Positions 8,814 through 19,535 of a DNA stretch of 64,000 nucleotides are shown here, one piece after another. The stretch lies in assembly GCA_037576195.1 (NCBI GenBank), contig CM075103.1, forward strand, positions 23,932,001-23,996,000. Direction: 5' to 3'. A program made the translations under genes and the position numbers. Positions within the stretch are counted from its first letter, which is position 1. The number at the start of each line of letters is the position of its first letter. The notes beneath the pieces were generated by a model. That model searched no databases. It saw nothing but the letters and a program-made list of their open reading frames with translations, and was not told where the DNA came from. This stretch comes from Phytoseiulus persimilis (taxonomy: Eukaryota; Arthropoda; Arachnida; Mesostigmata; Phytoseiidae).

Positions 8814-9576
8814 CGGAGCCGGTCATTTTGGCTTTGAACATTTTGGCTTCGGACGTTTTGGCACGGACTCTTTGGCTTTAGACATTTTGGCCTCGGAGAC
8901 ATCTTGGCTTTGGACATTTTGGCCTCGGAGACATCCTGGCTTTGGACATCCTCATCTTCGGAGAGCGAGGTCGTATAGTACACCCGGATCTATGGTGCAT
9001 CTCGTCCGCTATCTTAGAGCAGGAATGAATTCCGCACCACGGAGAGCGGGAATCACTTGATATCGATTCCTGCGAGGATCTTCCCATGTTGCCAACCATG
9101 ATTCTATCCTGAATTGATCGGAAAGAGGCCTCGTAGGTTCGATCGAATCATGCTCAACAGGATACTAGCAGATATTGATGTCAGATGATTTCCGCTCTCC
9201 GTGGTGCGGAAATCATCCCGTACTCCTATATTCGGGTTACAAAGCTAGCGGTATGGAATCTGAAAACAGGCTCGATTCGCGAGGGCCTACCTCAAGATCG
9301 GTAAAGGTCATCAGAACAACGGATAAGCTACGCAAGCATTGGTCAAACCCTCAAGGTATCGGATATAACTCGCCATCGAAATCGAGTCAAGACGTCCGAG
9401 GCCGAAATGTCCTGAGCCGAGATGTCCCTGAGGCCAAAATGTCCTAAGCCACGACGTCTCCGAGACCAAAATGTCCTGAGCCAAGATGTCTCCGAGGCCA
9501 AAATGTCTGAAGCCAAACTGTCTTCGGGGCCAAAGTGTCCGTGTCAAAACGTCCGGAGCCAAAATGTCCTAGACCG
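8814..9576. mobile_element. MITE copy 2, inverted relative to copy 1, 763 bp
   Basis: The element is flanked by a perfect 9-bp duplication CCGTATCAC (8805-8813 and 9577-9585). It begins CGGAGCCGGTCATTTTGGC and ends GCCAAAATGTCCTAGACCG. It is the near-exact reverse complement of 7899-8659, so the two form inverted-repeat arms of about 760 bp around a spacer of about 150 bases. The unit-2 copy is 40211-40973. Confidence 0.8.
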
Positions 9577-9585
9577 CCGTATCAC

Positions 9586-11509
9586 AGTCCCGGCGATCAG
9601 CTAATGAATGCATTCCTGCAGACGGAAACTGAGCGTGCTGAATCCGAATTTCGGAGGGTTCTGTGAGACACCCACTCATTCGCCGAGTGTCGCCATGATA
9701 TTCACACCGGGAGTCAAATTACGAGGACGAAATTCATCCGCGGGCCACGAATGGAAATTGGATGCCTCCGTCCTATGTTTCGGAGACTTTCCACACCGCT
9801 AAATCCCTTGGAGACCCGAATCTGACGAAATACTGAGGAACTTGGAAGTTTGGGCCCCGTTTCGGTCACTCGATTCGCCCCGCCTGCGAATTCGCTGCAT
9901 CTCGGTTGCATTCGAGTGTGAAAGCCGTGACGTCGGGAGAAACGCGCGCCGAGAGCTGCCTCGTCCTTGTCGGCGAGGAATACAACCACGCTCCCCTCAA
10001 TGAGAACCGGTCGCTCGCCGCCAAGCGTCTATCAGCCTGGACTGCGAGTCTGGCCGACGCGGACTTTTTGTCGGATGGGATTCATGGAATATCTGGAGTA
10101 AAGAGTACAGGAGTCCTTTCGAACGTGAACATTCCGTCAGCGAGCGCCAAGACAACTCGAAGACCTGGATCGTTCCTTGGAGAATGACCTCCCTTGTTGG
10201 ACGCCGGAGTCGAGCGCGTTGTGAACGGAACGCTGGGAACAGCATTTGTACTTCGAAAGTTGGCGAAGTCTAACAATTTTCATCGATTTCGCTCTATCCT
10301 GAATAGAATAGGAAGAGAAACATTTGTACTCGGACTTCGAGATTGTGGTAGCGACATGCTTGACGGAAACTGCAGGTAGAGAGTGCTCTTCCTGTTTCAT
10401 GGCAGCTCGAATCATAACTCAGTCTGCCGGATGGAAATGATCTATATCGCGGTCACTGGAAGGCATTTCTATCAGGGGCAGAAGCTTTCTTTCTCCATGC
10501 TCAGTTCGGATTTCGGATCATACGGAAAAGGAAGCAGCTCCAGAGTACCTCGAATTTCTCTGCTCAGGACAGATGGCTGCACCCTACCGCTGAGATGGCT
10601 CAGCTAGGTGTAAGAGCATCTTCTTCATCACTGCTCGAAATGAGTTTCTCGTGGCTTTCCTCCTGAGTGTTGCATTTTGACTTGATAGAGAATTAGAGAT
10701 TAGAGTAAAGATAAAGACAGTTGAAGACATAGAATCAGGACATGCAGAAGAGTGGACCCAGGCGGAACAAACGGACCGTGGTGGAAAGCATTGGATTCGA
10801 GTCTGTAGAGTGGAACTTCCTCGCTTGCCGCCTAGAGAATACCTCTCTGAGCTGTCCGCTCACCAGGGCCTGGCAAGCGTCTTGCCTGCCGCCTAGGAAC
10901 TATATGTCTGAACTTCCGGCTAACTTAGGCCTAGCAAGCGCCTGGCTTGCCGCTCAGAAACTGCTTATCTAGAATGGAGAAGAGGAAAAGCTCCGGAGAG
11001 CGAAGAAGCTCTAAAGACCAGGAAGATCTCCAGAAAGACCAGGGAGCTTGATAGGACTGAAGAGTAGGGAAAATAATCAATGATGCTCAACTAATGAAAT
11101 GTCGCAAGGAACTCACTAGAAACGCTGCTCTCGGAGATCGCACACAAGAGAAACTGTCTCAAAGCGCGCGTAAAGGAACCGTAGCCACGGTGGCTGCCCT
11201 TCCCCTTCAAGTTAACGTTGCACTCCGATCGGTGAATTCCCATCTACTCGCAGGAAAAGGCGACCGAATCTCATTGCGAAAAAGGCTGCGCTGATGCTCG
11301 GTGTAACAAGACATTTGTGTGTCTGTTTGCAAGTACTTCGCCGGGCCCGTAGGCGCTTAGCCGAAGTACTCTGCCTGCCCCGAAGGTGCCTGGCCGGTCC
11401 GTACTACAGAACCGTCGGAATTCATAGCTGGCGCGCTCTCTCTTCCTCCCAAAAGAATACGTCCATCAGCCTTGCTCCGGGACTGTGATCGTCACCCGAG
11501 GACTTCGGG
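9586..11509. other. MULE interior between N-terminal and core transposase segments
   Basis: No continuous frame is recognisable. The first about 75 bases continue an acidic, MULE-like frame after the second MITE. At about 10825-10970 are repeats in reverse complement to those at 5570-5720 (core CTTGCCGCCTAG). At 11327-11376 there is a short inverted repeat around AAGTACTTCG / CGAAGTACT. The rest shows no gene. The unit-2 copy is 40983-42906. Confidence 0.35.
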
Positions 11510-12914
11510 TATGTCATCGTTGAATTTTCGTCTGTCTTCAAGAAGCTCTCCACGTTTCTGAAGTGCAAAGTTTGTGATGGGGATATCTCGTTCAAGCAAG
11601 CGAAGCAGAACGCTCTTGGATTCAAGCTGGAAGTTCGCTGCGAAATTGTAAGTTGAAGGAGATCGATCCAGGACCCAATGTTTGGAACGCTTACGAAGTC
11701 AACAAGCGCATCGTTTTCGCTATGAGGCAGATCGGAGTGGGATTCCATGGATTGAATTTGTTTTGAACGTTGATGGAGTTCCAGTCTGTCGGGCGGAAGA
11801 CATACTACAACGCTTCTCAGAAAATCGCAGACTCGGCACAGAAGGTAGCTCAGTTTTATATGATGAAAGCGGCTAAAGAGGAACTGGAGAAGACGAGGAA
11901 GGCCAAGACATTCGATGATCCCAGAGCCGTGGCCGTCTCTGTCGATGGATCATGGGTTGTTTGGGTTAGTTGCTGCAGTTGGCGTGTGGAGCAACAAAGT
12001 TCTTGATGTGATTGTGAAAAGCCGTCATTGTTCCGTTTGTTCTCGCTGGTCACTTGAGGAAGGACCTGCTGAATTCGAAGACGCGATGGAGGAACACGGC
12101 CCCAACTGTGGAGTGAATCACGAAGGATCGAGTGCCTCCATGGAATCGGCTGGAGCCGTTGAACTGTCCGAGAGACCGATCGAGGAGAGAGGAGTCATGT
12201 TCAGACATTACATTGCGAACCCATACGCTGCAGAGAATCCGGTCATCAAGAAAGAATGCATTGGGCATGTCAGCAAGAGGATGGGAACTAGGCTTCGGAA
12301 TTTGGTCAGGTCCAAATCTTCTCTCAAAGGGAGAGGGCAGCTTTCTGGTGAAGAAATTGATAGATTGACCAGATACTTCGGGAATGCGATTCGTTCGAAC
12401 CCGTCGAAAAAAGAAATGAAGCGGCGAGCGACATGGGCAACCTATCACCACCGGACAGCTTCAGATGAGAAACCGGAACACTTTTACTGTCCCGAGGGAG
12501 AGAATAGCTGGTGTGGGTATAAGCGAGCGGAAGCTAAACGAAGCGAATACCGGCATCCATCTCGAAGCTTTGAAGCCAATCTATTCGGATCTGTCGCGTG
12601 ATGATCTGCTTGAGAGATGCATTGGAGGGCATTCGCAGAATAACAACGAGTCCTTCCACACTACAGTTTGGTGTCTTGTGCCGAAATCTAGATTTTGCGC
12701 AAGTCAGCAGCTCGAGACGGCTGTGAACGTTGCGACTTATACGTTCAACGAAGGACGGAGAGCGCTGCTCCTCATCTTGCAAGAACTAGGATGCGAACTG
12801 GGACAGCATAGCAACGACGCTCTTCTACGCCGCGACGACCCTCTTGTGCAGGAAGCCAACGAAAGATCCAGCCAAGCCCGGGGAGCGAACCAGGCTCGAA
12901 ACGGAGGACTCTGA
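11510..12914 (+). pseudogene. Mutator-like transposase core, degenerate
   Basis: Translated segments in different frames give, in order: a Cys-x2-Cys zinc-ribbon-like start (KCKVCDGDISF, then ALGFKLEVRC); an alpha-helical stretch (VNKRIVFAMRQIGVGFHGLN); a catalytic-core start (AVAVSVDGSW); a Cys/His segment (HCSVCSRW, NCGVNHEGSSASME); and RGVMFRHYI, ECIGHVSKRMGTRLRNL and SQNNNESFHTTVW. This order and these motifs are those of arthropod Mutator (PF20700-type) transposases. Multiple frameshifts and stops make it non-functional unless some breaks are introns. Unit 1 also lacks 8 bases near 12883 that unit 2 retains, which shifts the acidic C-terminus. Confidence 0.7.
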
Positions 12915-13526
12915 TGCCCTCGAATATGGACCAGGAATTGATTCTGACTGATGAGTCGATGAATTTTACCCGTTCAAAAGAAATCAGCTGCGGGGGAACT
13001 TTGATACCATTTTTCTCGAAAGCATTTTTTCAACTGGTACGACACCTAAGCTACGAAACCGCACGAGATTCTCCCGATCTGTTGTGATGTGGAATTTTGT
13101 GGGAGTGTCCGCCATCCCCTGTACCAGATTCTCGAGAATCCCCAATCGTGGAGACTGTCATATCCGGGAGCGGAAATATAGTGGTCGAAAAAAATCGGCT
13201 GTTTCATTTCGCACGAGATTTTCCCCTATGGGTTCAATGAACGATTCTTTCGAAGAAACAGCACCAACGAATCATTTTTTCTAACGCAATACGGCTGAGA
13301 GACTCGGCTCACCATTGCGCAAGGTGGTGTTAATCTGAGCGGACTCGTTTCCTTTGAAAAAAATAACGGAAATTCGAGAAATTTCGGGGGAATGTCCCCT
13401 TAAGACCCAAGCCCACCGCCCGCAATGGGATTTGCGAGGCGATAGGGAGTGTTACTGACGCCATACCGAAAGGTGATCCTGGGACACTTCTAAGGGCTGG
13501 CTGAGAGGTTCAGCCGGAAAACAGAT
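12915..13526. other. MULE 3' non-coding end
   Basis: This stretch is AT-rich, contains no gene and ends at the right target duplication. Near 13382-13405 it contains the subterminal motif TTTCGGGGGAATGTCCCCTT, which is an inverted relative of 7456-7480. Confidence 0.4.
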
Positions 13527-14233
13527 GACACAAGATGACGCTTATGAATTTTTGAAGCTAGAAGAATTAGACAAGCAATGTCTAACTACTCTAGAAAAAC
13601 TGTATTCAAGTCTTCCAGAAGAACATTCCCTCCGAAGAACAACGAATCATCTTCGCCACGACGGAGGTGGAGACTCGACCCAACCATCACAGAATTCCCG
13701 CTCCAGGAAGCCACTCCTACCGGAGTTCGACGGGAAGAATACATCATGGATTTGGTGGAGGATCATTTTCGAAAGAGACGTCGTGTCCAACACAGACTCA
13801 AGTTCGGAACATATGTAGGTTCTCTTACCAGATGTCTTCGATAAACACGAAATCGAAGGCATCCAGAATCGTTCTAGACTACGCAGGCATACAAGACGCG
13901 TTCAACTTAGCTTGGAAAGATTTAAATGATCACTTTCATTCGGCTTCAGACCTCAAAAGCCTACATCTTCAAGCTCTACGAGATTTGAATAGAACGCACG
14001 GTGTGATCAGACATGATGACATACGTCGCTTGGAAGACCTTTTCCACACCGCTTGGGGACACGTCAATGCTCTGAAGGCTTCAGAAACGGACGCTACTAC
14101 CTATAAACCACTCACGATCATTGGTCTGAGAGAATGTCTTCCCGCAACTATACGAGAAGATTTCCTTCGGGATCACAACGCCGACGATCTGACTCAAGTC
14201 GCATTTGACGACTTGTTCAAATTCTTGAAATGA
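13527..14233 (+). pseudogene. Ty3-like retrotransposon gag, 3' part
   Basis: The gag frame resumes right after the MULE (DDAYEFLKLEELDKQC), in frame with 7169-7371 once one target duplication is counted. A frame change near 13700 leads to LLPEFDGKNTSWIWW, a DUF1759-like motif. Another follows before the helical segment ending DDLTQVAFDDLFKFLK at 14233. The segment is broken. The unit-2 copy is 44932-45638. Confidence 0.55.
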
Positions 14234-14269
14234 GGAATCCGTGTTCGACGTAGCTCGTGGATCATGGGC

Positions 14270-15904
14270 AGGAAGAAAGATGTAATACCTCTGAGACCAA
14301 AAGAATTGGTCAAAGTCAGACACAAAGAAAAAGTTCCGTTTGGAGTACTGTTCCAAAAAGATCGATTTTACAAAAGTGGTGTGTCAGTCAGCCTATCCAC
14401 CCAAGGTGAAATTCTTTGAAGTACCGTTCCGTTTGAAAAATGAAACTCCGAATTGCCGGGAGCCCTACAAACTCTCGAGAGCTAAACAGGACTATGTCAA
14501 GCAGGAGTTGGAAACAATGAAGAAACACGGGATTATCCGAGAGTCGTCCTCACCATTTGCAAGTCCAATCTTATTGGTCCCGAAACCCGATGGGACGGGG
14601 AGATTGTGCACAGACTACAGATTCGTCAACGATCAGACTGAACTAATCAGTTGGCCTTTGCCGAAAATCGATGAGGTAATTGCTGAAACAGGAAGATGCA
14701 GAGTTTTCTCGACGGTAGATTTGTTGAAAGGTTTTTGGCAACAACCATTGACCGTAGAAACAAAGGAGTTCTCTGCCTTCGCCACTCGTTTTGGCACTCT
14801 CTAATACAATGTGAACCCTTTTGACTGGGAAAACTTCCCAAAGTATTTCCAGAAAATGATGGATCAAGTCCTACATGCTCATCGTTTGCGTTGCCGTTGG
14901 TACATTGAGGATATTATAATTTTCTCCAAAAGCCACCGTGAACACGACGTTCACCTACAGAAGCTTCTCAAGACCCTCAACGATGCGGAGTTAAAAGTAA
15001 ATCTCAAAAAGTCATCATTGGTCAAGCCGCAGGTTGTGTTTCTGGGAAGGAACATCGATGGGAAAACCAAATCAACCAAAGAAGAGTCTGTGGAAAAGTG
15101 AACTGTATCAAGGAACCATCGAATGTAAAGCAGCTGCAACGCTTCCTAGGGTTGTGTGGTCATTCTCGAACTATCATAAGAGATTTCTCTGCAATCGCGA
15201 GACCTCTCACAAAGCTCACTCTAAAAGACTCCGACTTCAAGTAGTCCCAACCACATCAAGAAGCGTTTGATGTTCTCAAATCGAAGATCTCTCAATCGAG
15301 ATTCAAAGGGGCAACAGCGCGGCAGTTCGCGGGTCTCTTCCGACCGGGCCGGACCTACCTGGCATCGGTCAGCGGGTCCTCAATTTTTAGCTCCACACAC
15401 TGACTGCTAATTATGATGGATTGCTATCAAAAAAATCCGACAGACATCCTAGAAGAATCGAAGATTAGTCAGAATCCGGTGCTCGCACTTCCGGATTTTT
15501 CGAAGCCTTCCGTCCGTACAACGGACGCATCTGATTTGCGAACCGGTGCTGTGTTGACTCAGAAGGGCGAGAGTAACCGTGATCGGGTCATCGGTTATTA
15601 CTCGTATACATTCACGAAGGCCGAAAAGAACTATACGACTTATGAGAACGAGATGCTTGCTGTTCTCAAAGCAATAGAATACTTCAGGAGTTATCTTGAC
15701 GGCCAGAAGTTCTCGCTACACACCAACCGCAGTGCTTTGAAGGAACTCCTCACCACGAAAGAACCGAAGGGAAGAACAGCTCGTTAGATCCACAAACTTG
15801 CCGAGTTTGATTTCATTGAGCATTTGAGCATTGGTCATGCGAATGCGCTATCTCGCCCACCGCAAGAGTCAGAAGCTCTTTTATTGGCCACGGCCACGGG
15901 TATA
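14270..15904 (+). pseudogene. Ty3/gypsy-type pol: reverse transcriptase and RNase H, inactivated
   Basis: Reverse transcriptase motifs are clear: KKHGIIRESSSPFASPILLV, KPDGTGRLCTDYR, FSTVDLLKGFWQ and KVNLKKS. The catalytic YxDD box reads YIED at 14901-14912, and a TAA at 14802-14804 breaks the frame after FATRFGTL. A linker contains an unrelated-looking stretch at about 15300-15410. RNase H follows: TTDASDLRTGAVL, FTKAEKNYTTYENEMLAV and a DRSAL motif in unit 2 (NRSAL in unit 1). Unit 2 retains the usual FTVIHKPGKS segment at 47216-47245, where unit 1 has a 12-base-shorter altered version. Several stops show it is dead. Confidence 0.8.
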
Positions 15905-16398
15905 CAGGGTAGTCATCGTAATTCGGGAATGTTCTTACTCTCTTTTCCTTTTTTTCCCCCCGGAAATCCTGCCTCCTCAATTTTTTGAAAAAGTTGTCGG
16001 ATCGACCCGTAAACTTCTTCGTCAGGTAGTCTGGACCAATCTAAGAGCTTTTCGCCATCTAGAAATTTTCCGACTTCGGCTTCTCTGAGGAGTTACGGGC
16101 CGAAATGCAAGGAGGTCGATCTTGAGGTCAAGGTTGAAACGATCTTTCGTCCTCCTCACAGATCCTGAGCTAGAAATCTGGAGTTGCCGGGCGTCAGAGC
16201 AGCATCCTATCCTGCGTCGACCTTGACACTTACGAATTCGATCGGTCGACTTCAGAAGTTTGCCGACTGGTTTTCTGAGAAACCTTGAAAAAAAAAGCAA
16301 TCTTTTAACCGATTTGCGAAACATCGGATAATTTCTCACCGATTTATGAGCAAAAGAAAAGAGAGTAAGAAAATTCCCGACTTACGATGACTACCCTG
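15905..16398. mobile_element. MITE with about 45-bp terminal inverted repeats, 494 bp
   Basis: The left end, CAGGGTAGTCATCGTAATTC and onward, is the inverse of the right end, with three or so mismatches over about 45 bp. Both ends are flanked by TATA (15901-15904 and 16399-16402), a candidate 4-bp duplication. It has no coding capacity and lies inside the integrase region of the Ty3-like pseudogene, which continues on both sides. The superfamily is not assigned: a CAGGG start would suit hAT, but no 8-bp duplication is seen. The unit-2 copy is 47322-47814. Confidence 0.75.
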
Positions 16399-16670
16399 TA
16401 TATGGGAAGATTTTTTTGCCTGCTCAGGAGCGGAAGAAGATTTCGGCAGAATACCATGATTCTCCTGGTCATGACGGTGGTTGGAGGACCTAGATGAAGA
16501 TCTCCAAGCGATTCGGACGGCCAAATGTTCGGTCAGTGGTGAATCACTACTGGTGATGGAATACGTGAAGTCCTGTCCGATATGCCAGAACTATGAAGCC
16601 AAGTTCGGGCCCAGAGTGGATCGTCTTTGCTTGCGATCCAATGACATCCCCGGAATGCACACGGTTCATC
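16399..16670 (+). pseudogene. Ty3-like integrase zinc-binding fragment
   Basis: The frames give EYHDSPGHDGGW and then VKSCPICQNYEAK, the His-x3-His and Cys-x2-Cys parts of an HHCC integrase domain. It continues the pol pseudogene interrupted by the MITE. The catalytic DDE core and 3' LTR are missing: at 16671 the sequence switches abruptly to half-repeat B. The unit-2 copy is about 47815-48086. Confidence 0.65.
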
Positions 16671-17095
16671 TCACCTGTCGGGGTATTCGAAACTGCCGAC
16701 GATGATTAGTAGGGTACACACGGTCATGTCAGACGCATCAAATCACCGCCTGTTTTGCTTTCATTGGGTACTGGCGCATGAAAAATGATTCGTGAGGATT
16801 TCGGAGGATCGAACGTCAGATGAGAGTATCAATCAGTCTTGCCTCGATGTCTGATGAGCAACGATGGACGTCTGTCGTGGCCGTTAGGCTCAATGCCATT
16901 CTTCGTCGAGTGTCAGTACGTAGGGCTTAGCTCAACCACGACTTATTCCGTCGTGGATTTGTTAACAGTGAGGGGCTTGGAGAGCGAAGCTTTCTTCTGA
17001 ACGGATTATGATTTTCTCTGGTACAAATCTTTGGAGTTTTTTTCGTGGCTCACATACGTTCCGTGGTATATGAGTGCTAGCCCTGTGCCCAGCCA

Positions 17096-18633
17096 TCCTT
17101 ACTATATATAAAAGGCTAAGGACCTGGCGGTGGACAAAAAAGTTCCAAGGAATCTCTTGAAACTCTAGCAGAATATTCTGATTCTGTAGCCGGGCCGGTA
17201 CGTCGACAAGCGGCAGCATTCCCCGCGTAATTCCTGAGTAATATTCAGAAAAAAAGGGATCTACTTCATGGCAGCGAAATTTCACCTGTTGCTGAAAAGT
17301 TCATGGCCCTTCTGCGGAACTCGCTACTCGCACCACGGGTTCGCCATTCCGGGCTTAACGTACGCCACAAGAATCGGCGCAAGAATTATCCATCCCCGTC
17401 CGTGTTGTGAAAACACGGCGGATCTACGTGGCCGCACCACCGCGCCGACCGCCGTGCGGACGCCAAAAAGTTACCTGCAATCTCTCGAAACTCACACAGA
17501 ATGATCACCATGATAAACTCCGTGTATGCACCAAAGGAACATCGGGCCAACGATTTTCCCAGGGATAGATGTAGAAATGGAACCCGCTCTACTTCACCGC
17601 GGGGTCGCTGTGAAGCGGCTCAACTGCTGGAAGCCATCCGCCGACGGCGCCGTTCACAGCTGACACAGCCCAGCTGAGAGTTCGCGCGCTCTCCATTCGA
17701 CACCTCACTCAATCCCCTGCGATCAGCATTCGGGGACTTCGGGAACCACGCGTGCGAACCGCAAAACACGAAACCTATTGGCGCTCCGCTCGCCGGCATC
17801 CTTAGAGGGCGTCTTCAGCCTCAAGACCGAGCTCACATTCCATTGGGTGTATAATTTCAGGTCACCATGGAAAACTTCCTCATTTTCCCACTATCTTGGG
17901 CGCACCACTGGACTCAGATCTTGGGAGAATTTCTCTGCGCGTCTATCAGATGTCAATAGAGCTCCTGCACGACGGTCACCGATGCGGCATTTATGTCGAT
18001 TAGCTTCCCTCTTGCTGTGTATGACAATCGAACACCTCTAGGATCGACTGCATCTACGGGACTTTGAATGAAGTAACGTTCGAGTATGCGTCACTAGCGC
18101 GCAACACTTCCACTCGCGGAAGCTGAAGAAGTGATTTGGCCCTTCCAAAACCCATCCTCGAGCTGCCACTCGGTGTGGTGCCCCAACTTTGACAGTGAAC
18201 TCTAACGTTGTAATCTCCCGGTTACCGCTGCAATGCAGCCCGTGACGAAAGGTACCCGGCTAGCTACATTCTCCAAAGTAGGCGTAGTTCTGAACGCGGA
18301 CGTCTTCAATCACGGACAGCTTTATGTCGCATTGAGTAGAGTCGCATCGTTCGATCGGATCAAAATCAAATCAAACAGTGATTCGGTGAAGAACGTTGTG
18401 TATCCCAACGTTATGTGAACGGTCACGCCATGCGGAAGAATCGCGGAGGCGCTTAAGAATCAATTTAAATAAATCAAACGCGAAGAATCAGAATAAAGCA
18501 CAACAGGAGGCATTCCCACTACACTGAGTTGATCGAACCTGATCGCGTTATACAGTTGCCAGCAGTGATTAAAGGAACTCGAAAGCCCCACCGCCCAGGC
18601 GCGGGGCCGCCTGGACAGGCGGCCGCAGGCCGG
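17096..18633 (+). mobile_element. Helitron, 3' tip deleted (unit 1)
   Basis: The 5' end, TCCTTACTATATATAAAAGG, directly follows an A, as for Helitrons, which insert between A and T and start with TC. The uninterrupted site is seen in half-repeat A (CCCAGCC A|T CAACAT). The 3' end here breaks off in GGCCGCAGGCCGG and runs straight into repeat sequence about 156 bases further on, so the terminal CTGG and adjacent flank are lost. The complete form is at 48512-50053. Confidence 0.8.
18233..18418 (+). pseudogene. Helitron helicase C-terminal fragment
   Basis: The frame reads FNHGQLYVALSRVASFDRIK, the hallmark C-terminal motif VI region of PIF1-like Helitron helicases. Upstream degenerate codons (around 18040-18230) fit preceding helicase sequence but are full of stops. 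There is no Rep/HUH domain, so the element is non-autonomous. An identical fragment is at 49649-49834. Confidence 0.75.
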
Positions 18634-19045
18634 CGGTTTCATGCACCTGCACTGCGCGGGCCCTGATCATCTTGATCGGCGGTTGTACGTATTCCCGACT
18701 CGCATTCTTGGAACTCGGAGCACGTGAGTGGGGGTCGCAAAAATTCACGAGTCCGAGTCTGCGACCCCTACTCGTGAGCATTCAGAAACATTTGGGGTTG
18801 CTGTGGAATGTTTCCGCAGGTTTTGTGGTGGTTTTGAAGGGTGGTGAAGCCTCGTTTCGCGATTCTCAGCTCAATGGTTCGTTGAGCGGATTCTGGCATC
18901 CCAGATTTCTCCGGGGAGCCTCCTGGCCTTTCGCCAGGGGTTAAATGGGACGAGTGCGGCATTTCATCGTGCCAGTCCATTCGCGATTATTCGTGGATTT
19001 TGGTACACAGCGTCAGGGAACCTCACGGAATGCGATGCATCGGCC

Positions 19046-19234
19046 ATGGCTTCGGAGGATTCGCAGCTCCCGAGATATTCCCAGTGTTTCTGCTTTTTCA
19101 AGACAGCCTTTTGTCAAATTTTTCGCAAGGAACGGAACATTCCCGCAATAAAAACTGTCGATGAGGATGAGTATAAGCTTGCGCTCAAACCGGCTCATTA
19201 CGGGAAGAAAGTGCGGGAGCTGTTGGGATTGTGA
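19046..19234 (+). CDS. Possible small ORF upstream of F-box gene B (62 codons)
   Basis: This is the counterpart of the ORF at 1523-1720. A 9-base in-frame deletion removes three of the aromatic/Ser codons. Its status is uncertain for the same reasons. Confidence 0.22.
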   Translation: MASEDSQLPRYSQCFCFFKTAFCQIFRKERNIPAIKTVDEDEYKLALKPAHYGKKVRELLGL

Positions 19235-19535
19235 TCCACGGTCAGACGTTAATTGGTATCCTCCAAGCCAACGAGCTGAGTAATTGTAGTTCGGGCTGAA
19301 CTTCAGTCGGGGTCATGAGCTATGTAGAAACCTCATTGGCTGCCCATCAGACGACCAGGGGGCGCCACCGCTGGAGAGAGCTCGAGTCCGGTGAGGGTTT
19401 TCTTGAGAGGGCTTTGAGTCTGGTTTCTTAAGCGGTCTGAATCGAGTCTCAGGCTACTTTCTGTGAGGTTTCACAGTGTGTGGATCGCGTCACTGGTTCT
19501 TTGTTTCTTCGAAACGGCTTCGTTACCCGTCCAAG

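Larger units (their letters stand above)
7372..13526 (+). mobile_element. Mutator-like element (MULE), 6.2 kb, with nested MITEs
   Basis: The element is bounded by perfect 9-bp duplications (7363-7371 and 13527-13535) and splits a retrotransposon gag frame. Inside are N-terminal transposase codons at 7838, two MITE insertions, and the transposase core at 11510-12914. Subterminal segments at 7456-7480 and 13382-13405 are imperfect inverted repeats (TCTCAAGGGAACACTTCCCT against TCTTAAGGGGACATTCCCCC). The extreme ends next to the duplications do not pair well, so either the terminal repeats have decayed or other sequence has been added. The unit-2 copy is 38769-44931. Confidence 0.65.

Noticed and set aside
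7899-9576. Regularly repeated units suggesting a CRISPR array
   Set aside because: Units vary in length and sequence, run in both orientations and lie inside 9-bp target duplications; the context is eukaryotic. They are MITE terminal repeats.
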